64,000 nucleotides of DNA, taken from assembly GCF_963924675.1 (NCBI RefSeq), contig NC_089223.1, positions 5,282,881-5,346,880 on the forward strand, given 5' to 3'. The DNA is from Phocoena phocoena (Eukaryota; Chordata; Mammalia; Artiodactyla; Phocoenidae). The translations under genes were made by a program, and so were the position numbers. Below the pieces are notes generated by a model that worked only from the letters and a program-made list of their open reading frames with translations, searched no databases and was not told the DNA's origin. Positions within the stretch are counted from its first letter, which is position 1; each line of letters opens with the position of its first letter. Shown here one piece after another: positions 24,370-35,045 of this stretch.

Positions 24370-24754
24370 GCCTCCTCATTGCTCTTCAGCCCATTGCCTA
24401 TGTCCATATTTCTCCTCTCCCCTAACTACACAGGCTAGCTATGTTCCTTCCACTCATCCTCATTATCCAACACACTACAATACGGAGCTTGTCCTTCTCC
24501 TTAGCCTGAAAATACCATATATAATAGTTGCTTGCATGTTGTATGTTTTAGCATTTATGAGGAAACACCTCAGGTCTAGTTGCACTAAATTATCTATAAT
24601 TAGCACCCAAGAACATGACCTCGATGTTACCATTAACAATAGAGATCTTTTTATTTTCACAACTTTCTGTACCTCTCAGCAGGATTGGACACAGGTAACT
24701 ATTCCTTTCTTCTTGAAATATTCTTTATCCCACCTTCCAATACAGCACATTATC
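24370..24754 (+). mobile_element. L2 LINE fragment, 5' piece
   Basis: The part 'attcctttcttcttgaaata' and its context resemble the L2 ORF region and continue after the LTR at about 25266. It contains the second 108-bp duplicate (24506-24613), which is not expected in L2. The frame 24359-24799 (146 codons) crosses L2, duplicate and LTR and is therefore composite by chance. Confidence 0.55.
24506..24613 (+). repeat. 108-bp direct duplication, copy 2
   Basis: 107 of 108 bases match 22789-22896. Junctions are abrupt on both sides, with no poly-A and no target duplication, so a retrotransposed origin is not supported. Confidence 0.9.
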
Positions 24755-25265
24755 CAACTGAGACATGAAGGGGGCAGGGCACAACCTTTCAAAGAATGAC
24801 AGCCATTGAGTACATGACATACACTGGTTAGAACCAACTAGGTCCAAGATGGGGGACGAGTTGACTTCCAGTATACACTCATTGTAACACATCAGCAAGT
24901 TAAATGACACACCCACAGGCGCCATGACAGCTCCAAGGCTGACCATAAAACGCCAAAAAGTGGGCGGTGGCCCAATTCCAGGAAATCCCACCCCTTTCCC
25001 AAAACAGTTGGAATAATCCTCCCGCTCACCGGCCTATGAAATTACCCAGCCTTATAAAAACTGACAACCCCATACCCTGGGGCCTCTTGCCTTCTGAGAT
25101 GGCCCATACTCTGTCCATGAAATGTATATCTCCCTGAATAAACCTTCTTTCTATTTACTTGGCTCACTCTTGAACTCTTTCCTGCTTAAAGCCAAGAACC
25201 CACACTTGGCGGCCATCCCAGGGACTTGCCTGAGACCTGGGACGTGACCATCCTCTCATGCCCCA
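24755..25265 (+). mobile_element. Solo ERV1-type LTR inserted in L2
   Basis: Has LTR promoter structure: TATA box 'ttataaaaactgac' near 25052, the phrase 'gagatggcccatactctgtc' typical of class I LTRs, and poly-A signal AATAAA at 25137. L2-like sequence lies on both sides. Exact ends were not fixed and no internal viral sequence is present, so it is read as a solo LTR from recombination between two LTRs. Confidence 0.7.
25052..25065 (+). promoter_or_regulatory. LTR TATA-type core promoter
   Basis: TATAAAA in GC-richer surroundings, about 85 bp upstream of the LTR AATAAA, the normal U3-R spacing. It could initiate a sense transcript towards the L2 piece and 25.7-kb SINE. Activity is not shown by sequence. 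Confidence 0.5.
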
Positions 25266-25560
25266 CCACTCTTTCCTGCAACACAACCTCACTGGAAGCT
25301 TGTTTTCATTCTTCACTGTTGAGTCCTTTCCTACACAACTTCCAAATATTAGGATCTTCAGGAATTTTTCAAGATCTCTTCCATTCTCATCCTAATTGCT
25401 CCCTCGATGATTTCATCCATTCCCAAGGCTTTAAATGCCATCTATATCCTACTGATTTCAAAATTAGTACTTTCAACCAAGATGTCTTCCAAGAGCTCTA
25501 GACTCACAGACACAAATTCCAAGTTGACATCTCTATTTGGATAGCAGATGTTAAGAGAAC
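25266..25560 (+). mobile_element. L2 LINE fragment, 3' continuation
   Basis: 'gatttcatccattcccaagg', 'ctttaaatgccatctatatc' and 'agttgacatctctatttgga' are hallmark L2 ORF phrases in the correct order. Frame 25226-25501 partly overlaps this relic. Non-functional. Confidence 0.8.
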
Positions 25561-25709
25561 TTCTTAAACCATGTGACCCGGTTCTGCTGCTACTTCCACA
25601 GATGATGCCACTGTTCTAGGAACTTTCAGACACCCTGACAATGTGACCCATTACATCACAAGATGACTTTCAAAACCATTCTAGAGCTTAACTTATAAGA
25701 ATATTTCAG

Positions 25710-25909
25710 GGCTTCCCTGGTGGCGCAGTGGTTGAGAGTCCGCCTGCCGATGCAGGGGACATGGGTTCGTGCCCCGGTCTGGGAAGATCCCACATGCCGC
25801 GGAGCGGCTGGGCCCGTGAGCCATGGCCGCTGAGCCTGCGCGTCCGGAGCCTGTGCTCCTCAACGGGAGAGGCCACAACAGTGAGAGGCCCACATACCGC
25901 AAAAAAAAA
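25710..25909 (+). mobile_element. CHR-type SINE, short CpG-rich form
   Basis: Head 'ggcttccctggtggcgcagt', tail 'cccacataccgc' plus poly-A. Target-site duplication AATATTTCAG at 25700-25709 and 25910-25919. Confidence 0.95.
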
Positions 25910-25919
25910 AATATTTCAG

Positions 25920-27405
25920 ATGACAATAAATGGAAGAACATGAAAGAGGACCCTGGTTCTACTGTGTTAATTCCCAGTTGAGAGAAGCACGTTACCCTGC
26001 TAGATGACACCTGTTGAACTGATTGAGTTCCTACCTGCATGACAGTCAAAATGAATTCTGTGATTCAATTGTCAAATGTATAAAAATGTTTTTCTTCAGA
26101 GAGTATAGCCAATTTGTTGAAACTGGGAGAAGGTAGGCCTGCAATCAGCTGACAAAGTTTGCATGGAGTTGAAAACAAAATTTCAAAAAAGATGACTAAG
26201 AAACAATGAAAATGCCCAAAGCTGAAAACTAGAAATTCAACTCTTTCTTAGTGTTTCATAAGTCAACACGATCTTTGTGAGACAGAAAATGACTAATTCA
26301 TATTTGTAGTTTAGAAGCTTGTGTTCCACAAAACCAAGAATTCACACATTTGGGGAACCATCCATGGTTTTTCTGTTCCTCGGTGGTGCTGATATTTACC
26401 TCTTCTGCCTTATTTCTGGCTATTGGTTCATACTTGCTGTTCTTTCATCAGTCTTTTAATTTAGGAATCTAAGTTGGTCCAGCTTTCTCGCTCCTCTCCA
26501 ATTTTGCATAATTTCCTCTCCTTCTAGGTTTTACTTTAACGAGCTTATAACCTTTGTTCTATTTTTAAAGAGTAAGGAATAGCTGCCGAAAATTGATAGG
26601 GTTAAAAAACACTGGTCACTTTGAAGTCTAGCATCTAATCAGAGCTGTTTCAGAGATCATATTAGCTTCCCTGAGGTCTGACAAAGACAATGCCTTGAAA
26701 GCCACCATCATTATTGATTAAGCAGCTAGATCCTTTCATTACCTGCTTTTCTTCCCTATTTGAAATTACTTCCTAAAGACTATGGTTGGAAGACACAGGC
26801 GTGGTAAGTACAAGTTCTCGGTCTCATTACTGGTACCCACAGAAAATGTGAACATTCTAGGCACTTTTCCAGTCCTAAGGTTCACATTGCCTGAGAAATC
26901 CTGACCTAACTGACCTTAGACATTTTTTTACTCTGTACTTATTTATATAATTTTGCTCTGCTTTAAAGAATAAAATTCAGGCCCATTAAAGCCTAGTACA
27001 GAAGGCTCTCTATTTTCCAGTTTTGTCTTCCAGTTTTCTTACATGAACCTTTGCTCCCACAGGCTGTTGGAACCCTCCCAGCTCTCTCTTAATTAGCACT
27101 TGCTGTTCAGTGATACTCAATGTCCCTTGAAAATCAGAGTATGTTGTTAGTGATTTATTGCTCCAGGTCATCCTTTTCTTTGTTGCTTCTGGAATACAAA
27201 TTAGATATGCCCTTTTCTCTTGTAACCCAAACCATAACATCAGAATGATTATCCACTAATCAGATGAAACATAAGAAAACAGAAGTATTACTTCTTCAAT
27301 TTGATTAGCCACAAATATAAACCATGCTCTCTGAATTCTATGAATTAATGTCTCACACACATCATCCCCAAAGGGACCTGTATTTTCCTTTCAGAATGGT
27401 TGTAC
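25920..27405. other. No recognised feature
   Basis: About 1.5 kb of apparently unique DNA. The only frames are short; 27010-27240 (minus, 76 codons) has no recognisable domain. Confidence 0.5.
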
Positions 27406-27409
27406 TTCT

Positions 27410-27500
27410 GAAGGCAAGGATCTCTGTCCCCAGCAAAAGCAGAATACTTAACACACATAAGAGCTTCTTAAATTTTTGTGGAACGAATGAATGAAAATGT
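27410..27500 (+). mobile_element. L2 3'-end fragment
   Basis: 'ggatctctgtccccagcaaa' followed by 'gtggaacgaatgaatgaa' resembles the L2 3' end. Short and diverged. Confidence 0.5.
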
Positions 27501-27820
27501 TGGTATTCATTGTTGCAAGTAACAAATGGAAAAACTAGGATTTACTGGAATGATAACAAATATTTATAAGGTCTAAGAGAAGGACTGAAGCAAGTCCCAA
27601 GGATAGAAGTGGAATTGGGATTGCTCAGGGAGTCTTTATGCTTAATTTCTACTTCTTTCTTCCAATATGCTTCATTTTACTTTGCCCCTGATTCTTTCTC
27701 TCCCTCTCTTCTTTCTCTGTCTCTCCCTTTCCCTCTGATCCAGCTTTTGTTTATCCTACCCACATGACAAGATCCCATATCTCTCCAACTGCTTTTTGCA
27801 ATCTGTATTCAAAAATATAA
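27501..27820. other. No recognised feature; CT-rich patch
   Basis: Contains a pyrimidine-rich run at about 27690-27745 and otherwise nothing recognisable. Confidence 0.5.
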
Positions 27821-28019
27821 AAACTGGAGGCTTCCGGGAAGACGGCGGAAGAGTAAGACGCGGAGATCACCTTCCTCCCCACAGATACACCAGAAATACA
27901 TCTACACGTGGAACAACTCCTACAGAACACCTACTGAACGCTGGCAGAAGACCTCAGACCTCCCAAAAGGCAAGAAACCCCCCACGTACCTGGGTAGGGC
28001 AAAAGAAAAGAGAAAAAAC

Positions 28020-28950
28020 AGAGACAAAAGGATAGGGACGGGACTTGCACCAGTGGGAGGGAGCCGTGAAGGAGGAAGGGTTTCCACACACTAGAAGACC
28101 CTTCGTGGGAGGAGACTATGGGTGGCAGAGTGTGGGGGAAGCTTCGGAGCCGCAGAGGAGAGCGCAGCAACAGGGTGCGGAAGGCAAAGCAGAGAGATTC
28201 CCGCACAGAGGATCGGAGCCGACCGGCACTCACCAGCCCGAGAGGCTTGTCTGCTCACCCGCCGGGACGGGCGGGGCTGGGAGCTGAGGCTCGGGCTGTG
28301 GTCAGAGGGCTTCGGTCGGAGCGCAGGGAGAGGACTGGGGTTGGAGGCGTGAACACACCCTGCAGGGGGCTAGTGCACCACGGCTAGCCGGGAGGGAGTC
28401 CGGGGAAAAGTCTGGAGCTGCCGAAGAGGCAAGAGACTTTTTCTTACCTCTTTGTTTCCTGGTGCGCGAGGAGAGGGGATTCAGAGCGCTGCTTAAAGGA
28501 GCTCCAGAGACGGGCGCGAGCCGCGGCTGAAAGCGCGGACCCCGGAGACAGCCATGAGGCGCTAAGGCTGCTGCTGCCGCCACCAAGAAGCCTGTGTGCG
28601 AGCACAGGTCACTGTCCACCCCCACTTCCGGGGAGCCTGTGCCGCCCGCCACTGGGGTCATGGGATCCAGGGACAACTCCTCCGGGAGAACGCACTGCGC
28701 GCCTCACGCTGGTGCAACATCAGGCCACCTCTGCCACAACGTGACGCTGGCCTCTGCTGCCGCAGGCCCTCCCCGCACTCCGTGCCCCTCCCTCCCCCAC
28801 CGGCCTGAGTGAGCCAGAGCCCCCGAATCAGCGGCTCCTCTAACCCCATCCTGTCTGAGAACAGACGCCCTCAGGCGACCTACACGCAGAGGCGGGGCCA
28901 AATCCAAAGCTGAGCCCCGGGAGCTGTGCAAACAAAGAAGAGAAAGGGAA
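28020..28950 (+). promoter_or_regulatory. CpG-rich L1 5'UTR, presumptive internal promoter
   Basis: This part of the L1 5'UTR is far richer in G+C and CpG than anything else in the window ('gagccgcggctgaaagcgcg' near 28518). In L1 the 5'UTR contains the internal RNA polymerase II promoter. CpG retention implies limited time under methylation decay. Several long overlapping frames here are GC-driven artefacts. Confidence 0.6.
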
Positions 28951-29289
28951 ATCTCTCCCAGCAGCCTCAGGAGCAGCGGATTAAAGCTCCACCATCAACC
29001 TGATGTACCCTGCAACTGTGGAATACATGAATAGACAACCAATCATCCCAAATTAAAGAGGTGGACTTTGAGAGCAAGATTTATGATTTTTTCCCCTTTT
29101 CCTCTTTTTGTGAGTGTGTATGTGTATGCTTCTGTGTGAGATTTTGTCTGTATAGCTTTGCTTCCACCATTTGTCCTAGGGTTCTCTATCCGTCCGAATT
29201 TTTTTTGTTTTTTTAATTTTTCTTTTTTTTCTCTTAATAATTATTTTTTATCTTAATAACTTTACTATATTTTATCTTACTTTATTTTA

Positions 29290-29400
29290 TTTTACTTTCT
29301 TTCCTTCCTTCCCTCCTTCCTTCCTTCCTCCCTCCCTCCCTCCTTTCTTTCTTTCTTTCGCTCTTTCTACTTCTACTAATTCTTTCTTTCTACTTTTTCT
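29290..29400 (+). repeat. (TTCC)n/(CTTT)n polypyrimidine tract
   Basis: Repeated TTCC, CTCC and TTTC units inside the L1 5'UTR, preceded by T-rich sequence from about 29195. Likely length-unstable. Confidence 0.9.
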
Positions 29401-29940
29401 CCCTTTTATTCTGAGCCATGTGGATGAAAGGCTCTTGGTGCAGCTGCCAGGAGTCAGTGCTGTGCCTCTGAGGAGGGACAGCCAACTTCAGGACACTGGT
29501 CCACAAGAGACCTCCCACCTCCACATAATATCAAACAGCAAAAATCTCCCAGAGATCTCTATCTCAACACCAGCACCCAGCTTCACTCAACGACCAGCAA
29601 GCTACAGTGCTGGACATCCTATGCCAAACAACTAGCAAGACAAGAACACAACCCCACCCATTAGCAGAGAGGCTGCCTAAAATCATAACAAGTCCACAGA
29701 CACCCCAAAACACACCACCAGATGTGGACCTGTCCACCAGAAAGACAAGATCCAGCCTCATCCAACAGAACACAGGCACTAGTCCCCTCCACCAGGAAGC
29801 CTACACAACCCACTGAACCAACCTTAGCCACTGGGGACAGACATCAAAAACAACGGGAACTACGAACCTGCAGCCGGCAAAAAGGAGACCCCAAACACAG
29901 TAAGGTAAGCAAAATAGGAAGACAGAAAAACACACAGCAG

Positions 29941-30800
29941 ATGAAGGAGCAAGATAAAAACCCACCAGACCTAACAAATGAAGAGGAAATAGGCAGTCTA
30001 CCTGAAAAAGAATTCAGAATAATGATAGTAAAGATGATCCAAAATCTTGGAAATAGAATGGACAAAATGCAAGAAACAGTTAACAAGGACCTAGAAGAAC
30101 TAAAGATGAAATAAACAACGATGAACAACACAATAAATGAAATGAAAAGTACTCTAGATGGGATCAATAGCAGAATAACTGAGGCAGAAGAACGGATAAG
30201 TGACCTGGAAGATAAAATAGTGGAAATAACTACTGCAGAGCAGAATAAAGAAAAAAGAATGAAAAGAACTGAGGACAGTCTCAGAGACCTCTGGGATATT
30301 AAACACACCAGCTTTCGAATTATAGGGGTTCCAGAAGAAGAAGAGAAAAAGAAAGGGACTGAGAAAATATTTGAAGACATTATAGTTGAAAACTTCCCTA
30401 ATATGGGAAAGGAAATAGTTAATCAAGTCCAGGAAGCACAGAGAGTCCCATACACGATAAATCCAAGGAGAAATACACCAGGACACATATTAATCAAACT
30501 ATCAAAAATTAAATACAAAGAAAACATATTAAAAGCAGCAAGGGAAAAACAACAAATAACACACAGGGAATTCCCATAAGGTTAACAGCTGATCTTTAAG
30601 CAGAAACCCTGCAAGCCAGAAGGGACTGGCAGGACATATTTAAAGTGATGAAGGAGAAGAAACTGCAACCAAGATTACTCTACCCAGGAAGGATCTCATT
30701 CAGATTTGATGGAGAAATGAAAACCTTTACAGACAAGCAAAAGCTGAGAGAGTTCAGCACCACCAAACCAGCTCTACAACAACTGCTAAAGGAACTTCTC
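29941..30800 (+). pseudogene. L1 ORF1p relic, few lesions
   Basis: Start codon at 29941 opens MKEQDKNPPDLTNEEEIG and the coiled-coil region. A stop at 30112 interrupts the coiled coil, and the frame resumes at 30121. The RRM and C-terminal core 'QEAQRVPYTINPRRNTPGH' follow. A one-base shift near 30560 and a further stop near 30597 close it before the natural end near 30800. Compared with the relic at 16242 one codon is missing in the D-L-W-D-N-I-K segment (reads D-L-W-D-I-K). Only three main lesions, so decay is modest. Confidence 0.88.
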
Positions 30801-30861
30801 TAGGCAAGAAACACAAGAGAAGGAAAAGACCTACAATAACGAAGCCAAAACAATTAAGAAA

Positions 30862-31572
30862 ATGGGAATAGGAACATACATATCGATAATTACCTTAAAT
30901 GTAAATGGACTAAAGGCTCCCACCAAAAGACACAGATTGGCTGAATGGATACAAAAACAAGACCCATATATTTGCTGTCTACAAGAGACCCACTTCAGAC
31001 CTAGAGACACATACAGACTGAAATTAAGGGGATGGAAAAAGATATTTCATGCAAATGGAAACCAAAAGAAAACTGGAGTAGCAATTCTCATATCAGACAA
31101 AATAGAGTTTAAAATAAAGACTATTAGAAGAGACAAAGAAGGACACTACATAATGATCAAGGGATCGATCCAAGAAGAAGATATAACAATTGTAAATATT
31201 TATGCACCCAACATAGGAGCACCTCAATACATAAGGCAAATACTAACAGCCATGAAAGGGGAAATCGACAGTAACACATTCATAGTAGGGGACTTTACCC
31301 CACTTTCACCAATGGACAGATCATCCAAAATGAAAATAAATAAGGAGACACAAGCTTTAAATGATACATTAAACAAGATGGACTTAATTGATATTTATAG
31401 GACATTCCATCCAGAAACAACAGAATACACATTTTTCTCTAGTGCTCATGGAACATTCTCCAGGATAGATCATATCTTGGGTCACAAATCAAGCCTTGGT
31501 AAATTTAAGAAAATTGAAATCGTATCAAGTATCAAACACATGAAAGAATGTTCGACATCACTAATCATTTGA
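30862..31572 (+). pseudogene. L1 ORF2p endonuclease domain fused to ORF2 C-terminal codons
   Basis: A 236-codon frame starts MGIGTYISIITLNVNGLKAP, the normal ORF2p N-terminus, and keeps catalytic-type Asn in 'LNVNGL', Glu in 'LQETHF' and 'FSRIDHILGH'. Two defects stand out. The catalytic segment usually G-D-F-N-T-P-L reads G-D-F-T-P-L, an exact one-codon loss of Asn. After residue 225 it jumps to 'IKHMKECSTSLII', which belongs about 870 codons later, so the terminal S-D-H catalytic motif and the whole reverse transcriptase are missing. A stop follows at 31570. Confidence 0.9.
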
Positions 31573-31575
31573 GAA

Positions 31576-32088
31576 ATGCAAATCAAAACTACAATGAGGT
31601 ATCATCTCACACCAGTCAGAATGGCCATCATCAAAAAATCTAGGAACAATAAATGCTGGAGAGGGTGTGGAGAAAAGGGAACCCTCTTGTACTGTTGGTG
31701 GGAATGTAAATTGATACAGCCACTGTGGAGAACAGTATGGAGGTTCCTTAAAAAACTACAAATAGAACTACCATATTACCCAGCAATCCCAGTACTGGGC
31801 ATATACCCTGAGAAAACCATAATTCAAAAAGGGTCATGTACCAAAATGTTCATTGCAGCTCTATTTACAATAGCCCGGAGATGGAAACAACCTAAGTGTC
31901 CATCATCGGATGAATGGATAAAGAAAATGTGGCACATATATACAATGGAATATTACTCAGCCGTAAAAAGAAACGAAATTGAGCTATTTGTAATGAGGTG
32001 GATAGACCTAGAATCTGTCATACAGAGTGAAGTCAGTCAGAAAGAGAAAGACAAATACCGTATGCTAACACATATATATGGAATTTAA
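31576..32088 (+). pseudogene. L1 ORF2p C-terminal region
   Basis: 170 codons in frame with the piece upstream except for a single TGA at 31570-31572 (where other copies read Arg or a similar codon). It contains the Cys-rich '[19 protein letters not shown]' segment and ends with the natural ORF2 terminus '[10 protein letters not shown]' and stop at 32086. The C-terminal domain is thought to bind RNA in L1 ORF2p. Alone it has no known activity. Confidence 0.88.
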
Positions 32089-32449
32089 GAATAAAAAATG
32101 TCATGAAGAACCTAGGGGTAAGACAGGAATAAAGACACAGACCTACTAGAGAATGGACCTGAGGATATGGGGAGGGGGAAGGGTACGCTGTGACAAAGCG
32201 AGAGAGAGGCATGGACATATACACACTACCAAACGTAAGGTAGATAGCTAGTGGGAAGCAGCCGCATAGCACAGGGAGATCAGCTTGGTGCTTTGTGACC
32301 GCCTGGAGGGGTGGGATAGGGCGGGTGGGAGGGAGGGAGACGCAAGAGGGAAGAGATATGGGAACATATGTATACGTATAGCTGATTCACTTTGTTATAA
32401 AGCAGAAACTAACACACCATTGTAAAGCAATTATACTCCAATAAAGATG

Positions 32450-32451
32450 TA

Positions 32452-32486
<35 letters not shown>

Positions 32487-32488
32487 AA
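32450..32488. repeat. (AT)n tract at L1 3' end
   Basis: TATA repeats replace the usual poly-A after the L1 3' terminus; probably a mutated and expanded tail. Confidence 0.85.
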
Positions 32489-32882
32489 CTGATCTGCCCC
32501 TCTAATGTCAAGCATCCATCCCAGAAATAATTGTGACCAATGGACCAGATGCACATAATACAAATACAGTTAGAATCATGCAGATGGAGGAGGAAAATAG
32601 TTAAATTCTAAAAATAGGTAGTAGGCGCACAATGAAACAGGTCTAAGAGGAATCTACTATACAATGAATGACATAAATGAGTTGTTAGGGGAAATAAAGG
32701 AATAATTTTTATTTAGACTTCAAATATTGATTCCTAGACAATCTCTTACGATATGCCAAGAAACCAGACTTTCCATCTTTCAAGTATGATTTGAATATTC
32801 TAAGGATCCCATCAAATATTGTCCTTGTTCCTGTTTGATCCCCAGTCTGTCTTTGTGATTACAAGGAACCCCAAAGTCTGTG
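32489..32882. other. No recognised feature
   Basis: Sequence between the L1 and the solo LTR; nothing recognised. Confidence 0.5.
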
Positions 32883-32886
32883 ATAT

Positions 32887-33351
32887 TGTTACCGAACCAA
32901 ACTTGGGACTGCTCTCCTGTGTACAGTAAAGCCAATCTACTGGCATCACAATCACCAGCTGTGGTGAAGGAAAGTGCGGCATTTATCGTAAGGTGCCATA
33001 CAAGAGTCCAGGGCACCTGGTGCTCAGAAAAGCCCAAAGAATTTTTAAAGGCCAGGCAAGGGAGGGGAATCCCAGAGCATGTGATCAGCTCGTGCACAGT
33101 TCTCTGACTGATTGATGGTGAGGTAAAATAAAAAGTCGGTTGAGTTGTTGCAAAGTCCTGGTTCTGGCCAGACTCCAGAGGGGATGTGTTAATTTCTTCC
33201 ATTTGGTGGGGGGATCCTGGCATCTGCAAAACCACTTCAGGAAATGTGCATCAGATACTATTATCTAGGTACTTCAGAGAGGGGCTAAAGCAGAGGGTAT
33301 GCGGGAGGGGGTCTGTTCCAGGGAGGTCCCATAGGGTCCTGCTTGGTTACA
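32887..33351 (-). mobile_element. Solo ERV1-type LTR, antisense
   Basis: 465 bp bounded on the + strand by 'tgttac' and 'gttaca' (TG...CA ends on the minus strand) and flanked by a 4-bp duplication ATAT at 32883-32886 and 33352-33355. The U3-proximal part ('actattatctaggtacttca') matches the LTRs of the provirus at 37919-43815, while the other end differs, so it is a related but distinct subfamily. A single LTR with intact duplication implies loss of the provirus by LTR-LTR recombination. Confidence 0.88.
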
Positions 33352-33355
33352 ATAT

Positions 33356-34030
33356 CATCACTTTCCTGCCACACCATTTTCAAGGTTAAACTTAAAGACT
33401 CTTTCCAGCCAAACAATTCATATTAAAGTTTGGCTTTTCTTCCCTCCCACATGGCTCCAAATCTATAATGTAATGGCTTGAAAACACTGTTACTCTATCA
33501 TCTCCTCTGCCCCCGGCTCCCTGTTTCCACCCCTACAACTCCTGATGCTGTATTCTTCTATTTTGCAACCTTGAGAATAAACCTAATTTCACCATGGAAA
33601 ATAACAAGCTGCTTTGAAGTACTAGCTGGTTTTGCCCAGCTCTTTGAAATACCTGTCTTTGAAACTCAGGTCATTGTTATTGTCCCAGCTCTTCAGAAAC
33701 AGTCATATTTAGGCCATTCTAGTTGTTTCACATTAGCAGGAAGGTTTTTGAATGACTTAGGAGTGTTTTGGTCCTCTTTTAACCAACGTTTTTGTTTTTC
33801 CTTACTTTCTATGTTATATTTCCTTCCTCCAGGTTCAGCAGCTGTTCATCTCCTGCGAACTTTTATAAAATAGAGTAGCCACCTGGTTTCTGCTGTTTTC
33901 CTTGGACCTTATAAATGAATCTATTAGTACTTAAGGCAAGCAAAGTTTTAAGTATTCAATAATTCTCTCACTTTTCATGCTTACATGTGATCACTATCTT
34001 ATGGAAATACAATTTACAAAGCTAGCAGTG
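33356..34030. other. No recognised feature; one chance frame
   Basis: Contains a 131-codon + frame (33478-33873) without recognisable domain, signal or splice context. I regard it as chance. Confidence 0.45.
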
Positions 34031-34034
34031 GATA

Positions 34035-34255
34035 AAGGTAATGAGGCACCTCCTATGTGCCCATTACCTTGCATGCACTTCATGGACATCACCTCAATCC
34101 TTCCCAATGCCAACATCATATAGTTAGAAAACTCCTCAATTCAAGGGGGGAAATCTGAGGCTCAAGTAAGTTTCCTAAGGTCATATGACCAGTAAGTGAA
34201 GAAAATCATCTTCAAACATAGATCTGGGTCACTCCAAAGCCTGTACAGTTTCTAG
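34035..34255 (-). mobile_element. MIR SINE, antisense
   Basis: 'aatctgaggctcaagtaagt', 'aaggtcatatgaccagtaag' and 'atctgggtcactccaaagcc' give the reversed MIR core and tRNA-related part in the correct order. Confidence 0.75.
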
Positions 34256-34423
34256 AACAATACATTTTCAATAGATTGTACCTTCCCTTCCGTGACTACA
34301 TGTTCATATATGCTCTGTTCTCTAATGTCCTTGCTCATCTCTTACTCTTATTTTTTTAACAAAGTAATATTAGACCATAATAACTTACAGACATAAAACG
34401 TTGTTGTTTTCTTAAAAATGGGT

Positions 34424-35045
34424 ATATGAGTATCCAATTGCTGCTGTAACAAATTACTAGAAATGTAGTGTCTTAAAACAATAAAAATGTAATATCTTGT
34501 AGTTCTAGAGGTCAGAATTCCAGAAATGGGTTTCACTGGTTACTATATATAGAATAGATGAACAACAAGGTCCTACTGTACAGCACAGAGAACTATAGTC
34601 AATATCCTATGATAAACCCTAATAGAAAGAATATTTTTAAAAATGAATGTATGTATATATATAAAACTGAATCACTTTGCTGTACAGCAGAAATTAACAC
34701 AAGATTGTAAGTCAACTATACTTCAAATAAAAAAAAACAATAAAACAAAATAAACACAGTCAGCAGGGTTGTGTTCCTTCTGCAGTCTCTAAGGGAGAAT
34801 TCATTTTTTGCTTTTTCCAGTTTCAAGGGGCTGCCCACATTCCTTGGCTTGTGGCTTTGCATCACTCTGATTCTGCTTCTATCAGCACTTTTCCATCTAT
34901 GACTGTTTCTCCTCCTTCCCTCTTTCACTGATAAACCAGGATAGTCTCCCCATCTCAATATCCTTAATCACATCTGTGTAAGGCAACATTCACAGGGGTC
35001 TAGGTGTTAGAAGATCTTTGGGTAGACCATTATTCCCTTGAACAA
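34424..35045 (-). mobile_element. MLT1-type MaLR LTR, antisense, split by an L1 tail
   Basis: Left piece: 'tgctgctgtaacaaattact' and 'aggtcagaattccagaaatg' to about 34535. Right piece from about 34755: 'gcagggttgtgttccttctg', 'cacattccttggcttgtggc', 'ctccccatctcaatatcctt', to about 35045. Together they read as one reversed MLT1 LTR. Confidence 0.8.
34540..34755 (+). mobile_element. L1 3'UTR tail inserted in MLT1
   Basis: 'ctgtacagcacagagaacta', 'tcactttgctgtacagcaga' and 'aactatacttcaaataaaaa' are the 3' terminal part of an L1, ending with an A-rich tail. It interrupts the MLT1 and so is younger. Confidence 0.85.

Larger units (their letters stand above)
27828..32452 (+). mobile_element. L1 LINE with complete ends and internal ORF2 deletion
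   Basis: The 5' end 'cttccgggaagacggcggaa' begins a CpG-rich 5'UTR of about 2.1 kb, followed by ORF1 (29941-30800), the ORF2 start (30862) and the C-terminal part of ORF2, then a 3'UTR ending 'ttatactccaataaagatgt' before an AT tail. The copy is only about 4.6 kb because about 2.6 kb of ORF2 is absent at the junction near 31536. It is the least diverged L1 in the window by eye. Confidence 0.92.

Noticed and set aside
24359..24799. 146-codon + frame
   Set aside because: It crosses an L2 fragment, the 108-bp duplicate and the start of an LTR, so it is composite and accidental.
28118..28931. Multiple frames of 60-124 codons on both strands
   Set aside because: They lie in the CpG-rich L1 5'UTR, where few stop codons are expected by composition.
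31530..31545. Spliced L1 RNA as source of the internal deletion
   Set aside because: No GT follows the upstream segment at the junction in the intact L1 sequence, so a canonical intron is not supported.
32780..33235. 151-codon minus frame
   Set aside because: It translates the solo LTR and its flank, not a gene.
33478..33873. 131-codon + frame
   Set aside because: No domain, no splice or promoter context, no codon bias visible; likely chance.
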